Positions 31,600-43,013 are shown, counted from the stretch's first letter. The stretch is DNA of 64,000 bases from Umbilicaria muhlenbergii (GCA_000611775.1 KK106985.1:1226291-1290290); one strand, 5' to 3'. Numbers and translations are program-made. The notes: a model not told the origin generated them from the letters alone.

Positions 31600-32575
31600 G
31601 GCTTAAAGAACTTGGCATATTCAGGCGCTGTCATCTGTGTTGACTCCTTTTTCTTTCTAATGTTTTGCGATTTCACTCCGAAGGTACAGAAGAAGGCCAC
31701 CGCGGCTTCAGCGACTGACGCTATAAATACTTTTGACAGCGCATAGTTGTATGCTTCCCTGACTATGTCGATCTGTGCTGGTGGTACTACCGAGGATATA
31801 GCGGTAGCCCCAGCGGAAATGATCGCAGCACTGTTCAGTTGAGGGACCGTCTGCTTCAACCATTGCTTCAACACATTCGAAAAGATGTTCTGTGCAATAC
31901 TGACAGCCAAAGCCATTCTCAAGAAGTTGTTGAAAAGCATAAGTGCATTACCTGTGGATAGGTCTTTGTCTGGAAGCGCTGCCTGGATCGCAACTGTAGC
32001 TAGCGTGAGCATGGACCCGTAGCCGCTGCCTGCCAAGATCTGGTACTCAGCCCAGGTCGCTGTGGTCCTGTGGAGCTGTTGACTTGAAGAGTGGTGAGGA
32101 GTTCGGAGGCAATGGCAAAGACAATCAATCCAAACCACATGAAGGGGACACAGTAGCCGACGGTGAGCATCAGAGATTCAACGACCAAGGCCATTACCAT
32201 CAACGAGGCGAGGTATGGTACAAGGTCAATTCCTGAGCTTTCCGCAGTAACCCCTTTGGCGCTCTGGAATTAGAACGGAAGGTAATAAGTATGAGTGCTT
32301 AAGTCTATAGGTATAAAGCAGACCAAGAGACAGCTGAAGGCGCTGATATTCTGATGAATAATCCGGGGAGGAATCATTGCACTAGTGACGCAATTAGCCA
32401 CAACATGTCTTTCAAGCCATCCATAGAGGCGACTTACTTATCGCCCCGCTGCAGCTGCAAGATAACAAACAGAACCATAGCCAAGCCGGAGCCCAGCAAC
32501 CAACCCCAGACTTCAATGAAACGCCGCTCTGATCTGAACGGCCTGGCGCCCCCTCTGCGCCATTTATGGATTCGT
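31600..32575 (-). pseudogene. 5'-truncated MFS transporter (C-terminal half only)
   Basis: Minus-strand segments match the second half of a 14-TM DHA2 drug-efflux transporter: WGWLLGSGLAMVLFVILQLQ near 32510, HTYYLPF and SAKGVTAESSGIDLVPYLAS near 32230, AEYQILAGSGYGSMLTLAT near 32030, LPDKDLSTGNALMLFNNFLR near 31950, and a tail ending near KKKEST. Plausible introns separate the segments (a donor after LQRGDK, an acceptor before SAKGV). A further join is needed between the VNSSTG reading and the AEYQILAG reading. The N-terminal half with motif A and the first six helices is absent upstream, where only unrelated sequence follows. It is therefore most likely a truncated gene; an unusually split intact gene is less likely. 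Confidence 0.6.
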
Positions 32576-33554
32576 TCAACGTAACTGCTTCCGAACATTT
32601 CTCGTTCTCAGTGTTTGAGGAATGAAGCCATGCAGCTCTTAGAGTGCCTGGCTGAAAGATAGACGAACAAATCTTCTCTTTCATATTGAGATTGTTGGTG
32701 GTGTTAGCTTGCTTCTTGAAAGTCTTATGAGGCGTTGAGACATCAGTGCTTAAAGCTGGGGCTCACTCATACTTGCAATACTTTATAAGGCCTGCAGTTC
32801 AAGTGACAAGGCCCTTGATGGCGTCTTGTCTAGGTAGACCACAACGGGGTAGCGTCTTTGTTTGCTTGCAAGATGCCCTTCGCGTCTTAAGTCAACCTCA
32901 TAATTCAATTTAGCGCTTTGCCTTGCTGCCTCGCTGCTTTCCCTCACCTCACCTCCAAAATCTTCTTAACCACGTTCGATCTCCCTCTTTGCTTTGCCAT
33001 CGACCTGCGTCGTTCGTTCAGCCTTCTCGGCAAGCTCTTGAAGCTTCTGTTCCTTGTGATAGATAAGCTCGTAAGGCCAAGGTAGGGCTACCACCTCCGT
33101 GTCAAAAGAAGAGCTGGAGCAGCCATTATCCACTTATCTGATTCCATTCAGGCCATTCGTTGGCAAATCGGCAAGCAATAGCGTACTCGTAACTCCTCCG
33201 ATAAAATAGCACTAACCGGGGGTCAGCGTCTACTTACGCCTTCATTTACCCCAGGAATCGGTATGCACGTCATGCCAAACACGTGCTTTTTAGGGCTTAT
33301 CATACGATGGAAATGGAAATCCTTTGCCAGCATTAAAGTACCGTAGGAACACTGCACTACAGTGACATGCTTCGAAAGACCGATCCAACTCCACATCATA
33401 GGACCATGCTACTATAGTCCAATCGTTGTGACGTTAATCAGTTGCCTCCATCCACCTTGGCGGATCACATTAATACGCGAAAGATTGGAAGGGGCGAGCA
33501 AATTGCGTTCAGAGAGAGGGCATGAACGCACTAAAGGTTCATAAAGGCTATTTA
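32576..33554. other. intergenic, nothing recognised
   Basis: No supported gene between the truncated MFS gene and the lipid phosphatase gene. Short frames only. Confidence 0.45.
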
Positions 33555-34722
33555 CTATGTATCGCCGCTTGTACCGGCTCTGGCTCCGTCCCGACTCGAG
33601 TCCCTCAAAGGCATATGCTCAAAATCCTCTATATCATCCGCAGTAAAAGTGCCTGCGCTCTGTATACTTTCCTCCTCATCTTTGAGCTTACCGAACCCCC
33701 TCGGCGAATCAGCTCGACTGGAGTACGGCTGATCGCAGTGCAACGTCTTCAACGCCGGATAGTATCTTCTGTACGAGAAGTATGCGACAAACATCCCAAG
33801 TAGGGATCCGATTGTAACGTCATAAACATCATGTCGGTAGTCCTCGCAACGCGAGATCGCGATGAGCGCAGCACCGACCAAAGGAGCAAGTGTTAGAAGC
33901 ACTCGGGCAAGGTCTGCGCGTGGTCGAAAGACATGCAGCTGGCCGGCTAGAAACCTATTGCTGTTCAGCGGGAGCAAAGAGCAGATGGAGCTATCCAAAG
34001 CTTACAAAGCCAGGTATCCAAGGCCGCTGAACGCAAAGCTGCTGTGTCCGCTCGGAAAGCTCCTCCACCCATCATGCAGCACATGATGATTTGTTTCCGT
34101 GCACACATCGATGGTGACCAAGCTGTGTCCAGGAGTACCCTTCGCTGGCTTGCAGCGAGCGATCAGGTCCGGTCTTGGCCTACCAACCGAGTTCTTCACG
34201 ATATCGGTTAGGAACGAAGAAAGGATGAGGGTAATGAATAGTCCCAGGATCGAAACGTGGACTTTGTGTCCATCAAGTCGTAGACAAACTGCCCATACTA
34301 CTACAACAAGCAATGGTATACCGGCAGCGTATGGAAAGAGCAAATCTAGCACAACTGGTGTCAGCCGGGTGTTGTAAAGGAGGTCTTTGACATGACGGTC
34401 GGTATGGAAGCATACAAAGTGGTACTCGCTCAACGTCGGCGTGAGGATATTGCAAGGCGATGTTGTCGAGAGCGAACATGCGGTGAAAGGGTTCCATAAG
34501 CAGTTCCATCTGGGAATAAATCAGCCATGATTTCACCTCCGAGCCTAGAGAACACTACCAGGAGATATGCGAGCAGGAGCAAGGAAAAGCCCACATAGTC
34601 CGCTGCGTAGGATCTCTGTTAACACTGTTAGTACAAGATCACAGACACAACTCGCCGGTCTAGTGTTTCCTCACCTGCCAGAACCTCGAGACCGATGCCA
34701 TGAACCCCTGCTGCTGCATCAT
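33555..34722 (-). CDS. PAP2-family lipid phosphate phosphatase (DPP1/LPP-like)
   Basis: Five exons (34675-34722, 34559-34615, 34416-34509, 34006-34354, 33555-33954) give 315 residues from MMQQQGFMASVSRFWQ. The three phosphatase motifs are intact: KNSVGRPRPD, FPSGHSSF and SRCEDYRHDVYD. About six hydrophobic segments are visible, e.g. DYVGFSLLLLAYLL and IPLLVVVVWAV. HRMFALDNIALQYPHADVER is typical of the fungal branch. The enzyme removes phosphate from diacylglycerol pyrophosphate or phosphatidate, in vacuolar, Golgi or ER membranes in relatives. The acidic, Ser-rich tail looks cytosolic. The gene is divergent from MED7, sharing a 344-bp upstream region. All intron phases agree; the third intron (34355-34415) was chosen to fuse VERVP with LDLLFPY and is the least certain. 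Confidence 0.88.
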
Positions 34723-35066
34723 CCCCCCATTTCTCCGCCCCGTGTACGAGTTCGATCGCTGCATGGAGATCAGCAGCGAAGCGTGCTCGGTCGCAGCTTC
34801 ATTAGTGACAGCTGTTGCGACCCAGAAGCTGTTGTCTTCGAAGGCGGTCGAGGTGGTCAAGGACAAGGGAATCAAGTTTGGAAGCTTCAAGTTGTCGTCA
34901 TGCGCATCGGAACTTGGCAGCGCTAGTGGCGCACGCGGAGCTACCCCGGACTTTGGAGAAACGCCAAGCTTTCGAGCGCGTCCGCCTCGGTAGGATTAGA
35001 CACTGCCGAGTTGAGCCATCCGTCAAGAGGCAGGATCACTCAACGCGTTCCTTCTTCCCTCACACC

Positions 35067-35777
35067 ATGACCGAGCAACAGCAAGCAGGCGCCATCAGCG
35101 CCGCCTTCCCCGCACCCCCGCCCTTCTACAAGCACTTCACCGAACAGAACCTCGCCCGCCTAAAGGAGCTCCAAGCCTCACCCCCCAGCGCCGACCCGAC
35201 CACCTCAGCCCCTTCCGATGACTCAACCAAAGCGCCATCCCCAGGCGCGCACCGCCTAACCGACCTGCCGCCCGAACTCCGCTACCTGATCCCCCCACCG
35301 CCCCCACCCTCCGGCGAATACAGATCCTTCGGCGACCACTACAATGTACTCCTCCCACCCCCTTCCCTCCCTCCCTCCCCTTTCCCCTTCCGTCCCCCAA
35401 AACTAACCCCCCCTTCCAACCAGATCTCCGCCCCCCTCCCGACCCTCACCTCCCAAAAAATCCCCCAACTCTATCCCTCCCCCCCAACGCCCCTCCACCT
35501 GCGGCACATCACACGATCCATCCTCCTCAACTTCCTAGAATTCGTGCACATACTCGCGACCAACCCCTCCGACTACGGCGCCAAATGGGACCATCTGCGC
35601 GATTTGTTTCTGAATGCGCATCATTTGATTAACGAGTATCGGCCGCATCAGGCGCGGGAGACGTTGATACTGATGATGGAGGAGCAGGGGGTGGAGGGGC
35701 GGGAGGCGGTGAGGAGGGAGAGGAAGAGGAGGGAGGAGAGGGTTGTTTGGGAGGTTATTCAGCGCGATGTGGGTTGA
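35067..35777 (+). CDS. MED7: Mediator subunit 7
   Basis: A single exon of 236 residues. The longer open frame upstream has no family match, so I start at MTEQQQAGAISAAFPAPPPF. The family blocks are clear: FPAPPPFYKHFTEQNLARLK at the N terminus, then a Pro-rich linker (LIPPPPPPSGEYRSFGDHYN), and the helical C-terminal part LRHITRSILLNFLEFVHILA and LRDLFLNAHHLINEYRPHQA. These are the MED7 contacts with MED21 and MED31 in the middle module of Mediator, which relays regulator signals to RNA polymerase II. The length suits fungal MED7. The coding strand is strikingly C-rich up to ~35570 and then G-rich. The stop faces the ADE13 stop 123 bp away. Confidence 0.92.
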   Translation: MTEQQQAGAISAAFPAPPPFYKHFTEQNLARLKELQASPPSADPTTSAPSDDSTKAPSPGAHRLTDLPPELRYLIPPPPPPSGEYRSFGDHYNVLLPPPSLPPSPFPFRPPKLTPPSNQISAPLPTLTSQKIPQLYPSPPTPLHLRHITRSILLNFLEFVHILATNPSDYGAKWDHLRDLFLNAHHLINEYRPHQARETLILMMEEQGVEGREAVRRERKRREERVVWEVIQRDVG

Positions 35778-35900
35778 TGGTTGGATTTCGGGGGTATCTA
35801 TTTTTGGGTTTATGTTGGTGGATTTGGTTACTGATCGCCTAGCGTGCGAACGGTGCGGAAATCCCCTCCTCGGCCTCTCAAGCAAGGTTGCTCCTCGGCT

Positions 35901-37402
35901 CTAAACACTCAACTCAGCATGGCCGCTCATCATCTTTCCAGCGTACTTCTCCAGCGCCTTGGACACTTCGCCGCCTGAAGCTGTGAATTTCTCGACTTGC
36001 TGGGGAGCTCTGCCGATAAAAGTGGTTGCATCCATAAGTTTGGGTAATTCATCCACGATTGGCTTGAAGAATTCGTCTCTCTTGATTCTTTGAATCAAGT
36101 CATTGGGTTTACCCTCTTGCTTGACAACAGCCGCTGCCTCATGGGAAAGAACACGGATGTGCTCATGAGCCTCTTGCCGCGAGACTCCCTTCGCAACAAG
36201 AGCCATGATGAAGTTCTCCGTGGCCATGAACGGGAGCTCCTCATCGATCCTTCTCCGGATAACCGCGGGGTATACCACCAGTCCCGAGCACACATTGTCG
36301 AGCACGATCATAAGCGCATCTGCGAGAAGGTACATCTCCGGCAGATTCATCCTTCGAATCGCACTATCGTCCAATGACCTTTCGAACCACTGCGCGGCGT
36401 ATGTGTCCGAGGTGTCCACAGGCACGTTTGCCAGTTTCCGTCCCAGTCCGCAAAATCTTTCCGAGCGCATGGGATTACGTTTGTATGCCATGGCTGATGA
36501 ACCGATCTGGTCTTTCTCAAAAGGCTCTTCCATCTCCTTGAACATGGCTAGGTGCCTTATGTCACCGCCTATTCTTTGGCAAGTTGCGCCGAATGATGAC
36601 AGCGCGTGGCTCACATCTACGTCGATCTTTCGAGAGTACGTCTGACTCGAGATGATATATGCCGATTCGAAGCCAGCTTTCTTTGTGACGAGCTCGTCCA
36701 GCTCTTCCACCTTCGAGTGATCACCATTGAAGATAGCAAGGAATGATGCCTGTGTCCCGGTTGTACCCTTCGCCCCTCGAAACCGAATGTCTGACCTTGC
36801 GCGTTCAATGTTGCGTAGGTCCATAAGCAAGTCCTGTATCCACAAGCATGCACGCTTCCCTACTGTGGTCAATTGCGCCGGTTGGCCGTGTGTATATCCC
36901 AGACATGGCAAGTCCTTGTACTCCTCGGCAAAATCTGAGAGCTTCCGGATGATCGTCGCAAGCTTGGGAAGGAGCAGATCAAGCCCGTCCCGTAGGAATA
37001 TCAGGTCAGCATTGTCCGTCACATAGCAAGAAGTAGCTCCCCAGTGTATTATGCCAGCTGCGTCTGGAGCGACCTGACCGTACGCGTGGACGTGCGCCAT
37101 AACATCGTGGCGCCTCCGCTTCTCCTCTACTCTGGCAATCTCGAAGTCCTCGTCCGAGACAGTGACGTGGGCTTTCATTTGCTCGATTGCTTTGTCACTG
37201 ATATCCAAGCCCAGCTCTTTCTCCGCCTCTGCCAGCCATATCCACAATTGTCTCCACGTGGAATTTCTCGTCCGCGGTGAAAAGAGCTTTTTCATCTCCT
37301 CGCCTGGGATCTCCCTCAGTCGTTGGTATCGTATGGATCGCTATTATACTTACTCGGATATCGTTCTGTCAGAGGAGAATGCCATGTGTCATGGTTCGCC
37401 AT
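35901..37402 (-). CDS. ADE13: adenylosuccinate lyase
   Basis: Two exons (37354-37402, 35901-37303) give 483 residues, the normal size of the yeast enzyme. The first exon encodes [16 protein letters not shown]; a 50-bp intron with a GTAAGT donor joins it to [20 protein letters not shown]. Active-site regions of the fumarase/aspartase superfamily are intact: [21 protein letters not shown] with the catalytic His, and the signature loop [14 protein letters not shown] (~285-298). The enzyme works twice in purine synthesis, cleaving SAICAR and adenylosuccinate with release of fumarate; it is a cytosolic tetramer. Nothing looks damaged. Confidence 0.95.
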
Positions 37403-38648
37403 TTTTGGTGTTGTCCTATGGGAATTGAGAATTAGAAATTGGAGCAATGTGAGGGCGCCGAGATCAATTGAGCAAAAGCTCTAACAAGTGTACAAGAGCC
37501 TCTCTGAACTGACGTTTTATATTGGTGTGCTGGCTATGGTAGAATTTCTATCAATGGGACTGATAATGTGTCTTCGTCCGGGTGTTTAAGGCTCTGAGCT
37601 CTAAAAGTTCGCCTCCGGGACCGGGCCCGCCATCAAAGAAGGTACCCCACTGAGCACGGGGCAGCGCTTACTTCCTAAAATACCTTACCTAAGGTAGTGG
37701 AAGGCTGTTCTTCGGTCATAGCGATGTCATTGTTGAGCTATGTAAATAGCCCGTAGTCCACAGCTGTACATTTCTGTTCGTTTGATCATACAAGACCTGC
37801 ATTTCATTCGGGCTTCCTTCGAGTAGAGAGCGGTGAACGATCGTGTCACAAAGCGTACCGGTGGATTTTCTCTAATGTAAGTTAATCTTAGAATAACGTT
37901 ACCGAATTTATCTTCATTATTTTAATCCAAGCGCTACATGATGATCTGCATTATATTCTTTTTGTTTCAACCCCATATGACCATCGAGGATTCTCTATTT
38001 GCAACACTATCTGATCTGTAGTACACGCCTGATTGGGCTCCAAGCTTTCTTATGCACCGTGGACAGACAGGCTGACAGAGATTTCTACACAAGAGTACAG
38101 GAAGTTTGCAGGCTGTGTGCCTCTGGTGAACTGGCCACCGGATTGTCTGGCATACAAGAAATTGGTCATATATCCTATCGGAGCGCCCCACCCTCAAATG
38201 AACCCTGATCTTTTATCAATATAGGGTCTTATGTGCACGGATCGTCTCTGGTGTAAGCTCGGTGTAGGGCAGGGGTCACATGGTCAGATATCCTCAACTA
38301 GAATCTGATCCTATGAGGCACTATATCTTACAACTAAGGAGGGTCTTATATGCCAACCAATGCGGGTCTGCGATACTCCTGCAGCTAGGCGCCAAAAATC
38401 CTGAGTTCGGAAGCAAGAACGCCTCGTCGGCGGCTACCGTTTCAGGCCGCAACGATCCGTGTGGATCATCCTTTGATGCATCCTTTCTTGTCATCCTTCA
38501 TGAAGTCTGCCATCATGATATTGTTGCGATTCTCGTATTCTTCTGATTTCGGAGCCTTGCTTGGATTTTTCAAGGTCCTGTTTCCCACAAACGATATATA
38601 AACTGTTTTTCCATTCTTTGATCTACGACAGGTCAGCCTCACCTTAAT
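37403..38648. other. 1.2-kb intergenic region
   Basis: Upstream regions of ADE13 and of the membrane-protein gene starting at 38649. Only short frames are present and none is supported. Confidence 0.5.
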
Positions 38649-40232
38649 ATGACATGCGGCTTTTCGGGCAATCCCGACGTCTATGGCGTTGGAATACGCA
38701 TTGGCTATTATACCCAGGCAGTGGCTGTGTGGTTCGCGAACTTCTTCCTCCTAAGTGAAGCCGCGGGCTTACGAGCTGTCAACAATCTTTTTCTGTTCGC
38801 TATGTTAGTTGTGGCTTTTATATACGCGTTCAACGCCAGCAGCACATACGCTGTGGAAGCTTTCCTGTTGCTGCATATCAGTTTGTCCATGGGATTTGTG
38901 AGTATTATGCAGTCGACAAGATACAGTACAAGGCACTTGAAGATTTCTGGGGACAGACTGATTGTCAGAACTATCATTATCAACGCTTGGATGCTTCTAA
39001 ACATTTACTTTTGGTGGGTAGGGCTCGATGTCATGTTGAAGACCCCATGCGGGACGCATGCTTTCTATTTGGTCGAAACGAATCTATACGGTTGGATGAG
39101 GATGGTGTTGAAAGTCTTGTCGCTCACGTTGTTTTCTTGGAGAACAGTCGGGTGGACAACGCACGATGCGAGGGTAGGAATCCGGGACATCTGCATGAGG
39201 TGTGCCCGCGCAACCTTTATAGAGTCAGCGGCGCGATCACAGCATGACCAAAGCCAAGACGACAGCAGTGACAGGTTGGAAGAGACCAGAAACGCGCTCG
39301 AAAATGTGCCTGGCAAATCGCCGAAGGCGGCGACCTTTGCTGGTGTTGAGCCAGTGGTGCCATGCTGCTCAAAATCCTGTCGCCGATCCACATGGCCAGG
39401 CTCCAAGGGAGTGGACTTGTGTTGCATGACTGTTGGTTCAAAGGGAGGAACGAATCCACTGTCGGCAGCCAAAGAGAGCACGGCAGAATCTGAACGCCCA
39501 ACGCCACCAAGCTATGTCTACTTCGAACGTGTGTATGAAGCTGAGAGGTACCTCGAAGATGCTCTTTCAGTCTATCACCCGAAGGTACCTGAATCGACAA
39601 AGACACGCCCTGGCCGCCTTTTTCGTGGCCGTTTCCAGATCAAAGTACTCAAAGCCGAGAGTGAAGGCGATCCACAGGCACCTCCTTACCTCGACTGCCT
39701 TCGCCGCACCGTCACAGCTGCATGGACGGGGTGTCCACCTCTATACCTCCGTATTTGCTTCGCCATACACATAACAGCGCTACAGCAACACTCAGCATGG
39801 CGTTGGCCCCGCGTCGTGGAACAGATGGCCCGACTCAACACAAAAGTCGAGCCGCCTGACTGGCGCATGCTCACGATTGCCTCGGACATCAGTCTATCGC
39901 AAATGCCGCTGGTTATATCGCCACGAATCTGGACATTCATGGCTGCGGAGACGCTAGCTATGATTTTGTTTCTTATCGTCCAGGTAGAATTGACCATTGT
40001 GTGGAATTCGATCAGTGGCCTCTCGAGCCTAAGCACACTAGGACAGTTGATTCCATTCATTTTGGGGGTGGGCGGGCTGCTCAAGGTGGTGTGGCAGAAG
40101 TGGAAGTTGGTGCGGAAGGGCGTCAAGGAGGAAGCAGCAGTACTGGAGCATACTTCGCCGTATGAGGAGGCGATGGAAACTTATCTGATTTGGAAAAAGG
40201 ACCGAAAGAAGCAGCCAGTCACCTGCGCATAG
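38649..40232 (+). CDS. multi-spanning membrane protein of unknown function
   Basis: An intact single-exon frame of 527 residues from MTCGFSGNPDVYGVGIRIGY. At least four membrane segments lie in the first ~180 residues (VAVWFANFFLL, LFLFAMLVVAFIYAF, LLHISLSMGFVSIM, IIINAWMLLNIYFWWVGL). A long hydrophilic middle part follows (~190-390), then two more segments near the C terminus (LAMILFLIVQVELTIVW, LIPFILGVGGLLKVVW). The N-terminal NPDVYGVGIRIGYY box is typical of fungus-specific membrane proteins often annotated as hypothetical; I know no biochemical role. A Cys-rich patch (PCCSKSCRR) lies in the loop. The upstream 80 bp has TATATAAAC at 38596 as a possible core promoter. Confidence 0.75.
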   Translation: MTCGFSGNPDVYGVGIRIGYYTQAVAVWFANFFLLSEAAGLRAVNNLFLFAMLVVAFIYAFNASSTYAVEAFLLLHISLSMGFVSIMQSTRYSTRHLKISGDRLIVRTIIINAWMLLNIYFWWVGLDVMLKTPCGTHAFYLVETNLYGWMRMVLKVLSLTLFSWRTVGWTTHDARVGIRDICMRCARATFIESAARSQHDQSQDDSSDRLEETRNALENVPGKSPKAATFAGVEPVVPCCSKSCRRSTWPGSKGVDLCCMTVGSKGGTNPLSAAKESTAESERPTPPSYVYFERVYEAERYLEDALSVYHPKVPESTKTRPGRLFRGRFQIKVLKAESEGDPQAPPYLDCLRRTVTAAWTGCPPLYLRICFAIHITALQQHSAWRWPRVVEQMARLNTKVEPPDWRMLTIASDISLSQMPLVISPRIWTFMAAETLAMILFLIVQVELTIVWNSISGLSSLSTLGQLIPFILGVGGLLKVVWQKWKLVRKGVKEEAAVLEHTSPYEEAMETYLIWKKDRKKQPVTCA

Positions 40233-40400
40233 CCTCCCGAGATGTGTGTTCGAGGGATGTGGGCTGTGTTAAACGTGTCCTGATTTGCACTTATTTCTTT
40301 GTGCTTGGGAGAAATAGTATCGAGGCTGTATCTTTCGGCACACAGCGCTGTCGTATGTCGTCAACGCAACGATGTACAGCTGCGCCTTGAGGCCGTTTCT

Positions 40401-40835
40401 TCAAGGAATTACCACATTTTCGTCTGGAAGTACACCCAACCGCCGCCCTTCCCAGTAGACGGTCAGACCCCTCCACATGCCGCCAAGGGTGATAAAAATG
40501 CTGCAGCGCGCGGCTGCGAAAACCGGAACAGTACACAGAAGCACGACGATCAGCGCGGCGGTCCTGAATTTTGGAGCAGTACGTCGAGTAGCATTAATGG
40601 ACTGTAATTCTCGTAATACCGTAGTTGAGACAATAACAAAGCCTTGGTCTCCTTCAAGTTTGACGATCTTCACGCCGCCTCCTGCAATTGCCCCCAAACC
40701 GGTTCTTCGCAGCCATCGATTGGCGCCAAGGCAAACAAGCTCCTGCACTGCCACGCCCGACCCATCGCTTGCTGCCAAGTTCAGCTGAATTGCGTAATGT
40801 GTATATGAACGCTCCGCCTCGCCTTTTCGTCTCAT
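40401..40835 (-). CDS. possible small membrane protein
   Basis: An ATG frame of 144 residues with one convincing hydrophobic helix (TAALIVVLLCTVPVFAAA). The N-terminal half reads as plausible globular sequence (VAVQELVCLGANRW, VKIVKLEGDQGFVIVST). Its N terminus could be extended by an upstream exon. Family not recognised; it could also be chance. Confidence 0.35.
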   Translation of the reverse strand: MRRKGEAERSYTHYAIQLNLAASDGSGVAVQELVCLGANRWLRRTGLGAIAGGGVKIVKLEGDQGFVIVSTTVLRELQSINATRRTAPKFRTAALIVVLLCTVPVFAAARCSIFITLGGMWRGLTVYWEGRRLGVLPDENVVIP

Positions 40836-40994
40836 CTTCCTTCAGATCACTTACGTACATACCTTGTTCCGCTTCTGTGTTTATTGTGCATACCTAGGAA
40901 TCTGGTGAGTTCTCCTCCTTGTGTTACATCCTCCCCTAGATATCCAGATCGTCCATCCTAAGCGGCTGAAAAAGGGAGGAAGCTGAATGCGCTG

Positions 40995-41244
40995 CTAGCC
41001 CCACTGCTCTTCGTCCAGCAAAACCTCATTCTCGTCCGAAGAACCTAAAAAACCACATCAACAACTCACAAAACCCACCACCAATCCCATATCTGTCAAA
41101 AATGTGTTCCTCAACCAACCAAGCCGCCACCCCAGTCAACTTCGTCCTCCCCTCTTCCAGCGCCTCCTCAATCATCAAGCCTGCTGGCAACGAGCCGGGC
41201 AAAACAAAGTGTATTGAGTGTGATGGATACGAATGCTGCTGCAT
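40995..41244 (-). CDS. possible small hypothetical gene, two exons
   Basis: From the first ATG (MQQHSYPSHSIHFVLPGSLP) the frame runs to HIFDRYGIGG. A candidate splice then continues into SSDENEVLLDEEQWG and a stop at 40995. The candidate intron is only about 34 bp, which is shorter than the others in this window, so the 3' part is doubtful. Family unknown. Confidence 0.3.
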
Positions 41245-41738
41245 TCCGCTGCCCTGCACTATTATGTAGATGATCAATTAGTAGGTGAGGAAGCATGGGG
41301 GAAATGGAGATTGGAAGGTGGGACGAAAGGGACAGACTCGCATCGCAACTTTGTTATGGAGTGAATTGCGCTGGAGTTTTCTTTTGCGGAAATTGGAATA
41401 TGAGGGAGATGGGACATCGTGATTGGGATGAGGGTACCTGCGGGTGTGTGTTGGACTTGTTTTGACAGTATATGGTGTTCTTTATTCCCTGAGAGATGCT
41501 GTATATCGTTATGACCCTTGTTGGGAGTGAATACATGACGTTTCCCGAAGGAGGTGTGAAGTTGTCAGGAAAGTCTTCTGATACTAGTGAATGTTACACA
41601 AGCGTTCCATAGACAGGCCAAAGCCACCGCTGCCTCCTTTCATACCTTACTTAATAGACATTCGCTAACAAGCAGGAGATTTATCATTTTTCGTCCCGTC
41701 TCACAATCAGAAAACTGCCCTCACGCACCACACATGCC

Positions 41739-42884
41739 TCAAGCCCACTTCCCCAACAACGCCATAATCCCCGTTCCCAGCAGTACACAAACAATCATGA
41801 AAGTCAGCCGCGTGTTATCTTGGGTTCGCAACGGATTAAACAAGAAGTCCCTCGCCAGCAGCTCGACCAAGCCTGTATAAATGAGAACACCTGCAGACAT
41901 CGAGTCCAAGACTCCAGAAACCACATTCGCGGTGAATGACCCCGAGTTATACGTCGTCCTCACGCCCAAGCCAGCCGCAATCGCAATCGGCGTCGCAAGT
42001 CCATACCCCGCGCAGAGAAACCAGGGCATCCAACTACCCTTCTTGAACGGGATGGCGGACATACGGGCTCCGATACCCAGACCCTCGAAGGACTGGTGGA
42101 ACACGATCACAGGGTATAGCGTGTTGAATTCGGAACCCACAACACCGAGGTTCAGCCCAATGATCACAGAGTGGAATACAACGCCGAACTCGAGGATCAA
42201 GAACGCAGCGATTTGCTGCTTGAAGGAGCGGTCGCGAGCGACTTCGTCCACGCTGTCGACATCGTATCCTTCGGACACGAATTTCTTCTCATAGATGCGC
42301 GCGGCTGCGGCTGCGGCTTCGACGTCGGCTCTAGAGGCATGGCGATGGACGTGGACGTCGGCAGCGACTCCATTAGTGCGGATGTCCGCCTCGCCTGTAA
42401 CGGCTTCTTGCACGTCCGGGTCGTTCTGGATACCGTATTTAATTTCGACGTAGCGCTCTGCGATGAAATCGAGCAGGAAAATAACAATGATGGAGGTCAG
42501 GACGATGGCAGGACACCAAGAATAGTCGGCCCAATGGCCCGTCATGCCCACGCATGTGTTGGGTCCGATCTCGGCATATGCGGGATCCAGGAGATGGATG
42601 AATGCCGTGGCGATAATGACGCCCGCGCCGAAGTACCGAGCGAAGAGGTAGACGTAGAGAGGGATTTGTAGCTTGGGGACGCGCTTGGCTATGACGGGGA
42701 AGAAGGTGACAGCAGTGGAGAGGATGAGGATGACGAACAGGGCAGATATGCGGGCACCCAATTTGCCATCATATTCATTGGTGGAGGCGGAGAGATAGCA
42801 GACTATCTGGGTCGGGTCGGCGGTGGTCAGGTTGACAGTGTTCGGGTCAAAGCCGTCACTGGCGGTAACGGTAGAGGTCGACAT
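41739..42884 (-). CDS. ZIP-family zinc transporter (ZRT/ZrfA-like)
   Basis: A single exon of 381 residues with about eight membrane segments. The first is near residues 45-63 and the last ends at the C terminus (FMIVCVLLGTGIMALLGKW). The variable loop between TM3 and TM4 holds the His cluster HVHRH (178-182). TM4 and TM5 carry the ZIP metal-site motifs HSVIIG (238-243) and HQSFEG (263-268). An N-terminal extracellular stretch (~45 residues) with TADPTQIVCYLS matches plasma-membrane zinc importers of fungi. It imports Zn2+, and probably other divalent metals, into the cytosol. Two zinc-response-like boxes lie 130-222 bp upstream, which suggests induction under zinc shortage through a Zap1/ZafA-type activator. 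Which ZRT/Zrf paralogue it is cannot be told. Confidence 0.93.
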   Translation of the reverse strand: MSTSTVTASDGFDPNTVNLTTADPTQIVCYLSASTNEYDGKLGARISALFVILILSTAVTFFPVIAKRVPKLQIPLYVYLFARYFGAGVIIATAFIHLLDPAYAEIGPNTCVGMTGHWADYSWCPAIVLTSIIVIFLLDFIAERYVEIKYGIQNDPDVQEAVTGEADIRTNGVAADVHVHRHASRADVEAAAAAARIYEKKFVSEGYDVDSVDEVARDRSFKQQIAAFLILEFGVVFHSVIIGLNLGVVGSEFNTLYPVIVFHQSFEGLGIGARMSAIPFKKGSWMPWFLCAGYGLATPIAIAAGLGVRTTYNSGSFTANVVSGVLDSMSAGVLIYTGLVELLARDFLFNPLRTQDNTRLTFMIVCVLLGTGIMALLGKWA

Positions 42885-43013
42885 TCCTTCGGCTGCCGGA
42901 GGTGAAACGGGGGTTTTGCAGCCAAAGGGAGAATCGTGTGGGCGAGAGACGCGGGGAGCGTGGGAGGGTGCAGATGGCCATGCTTATAGCCGTCCTAGTT
43001 TTGGGGTCTGAGT

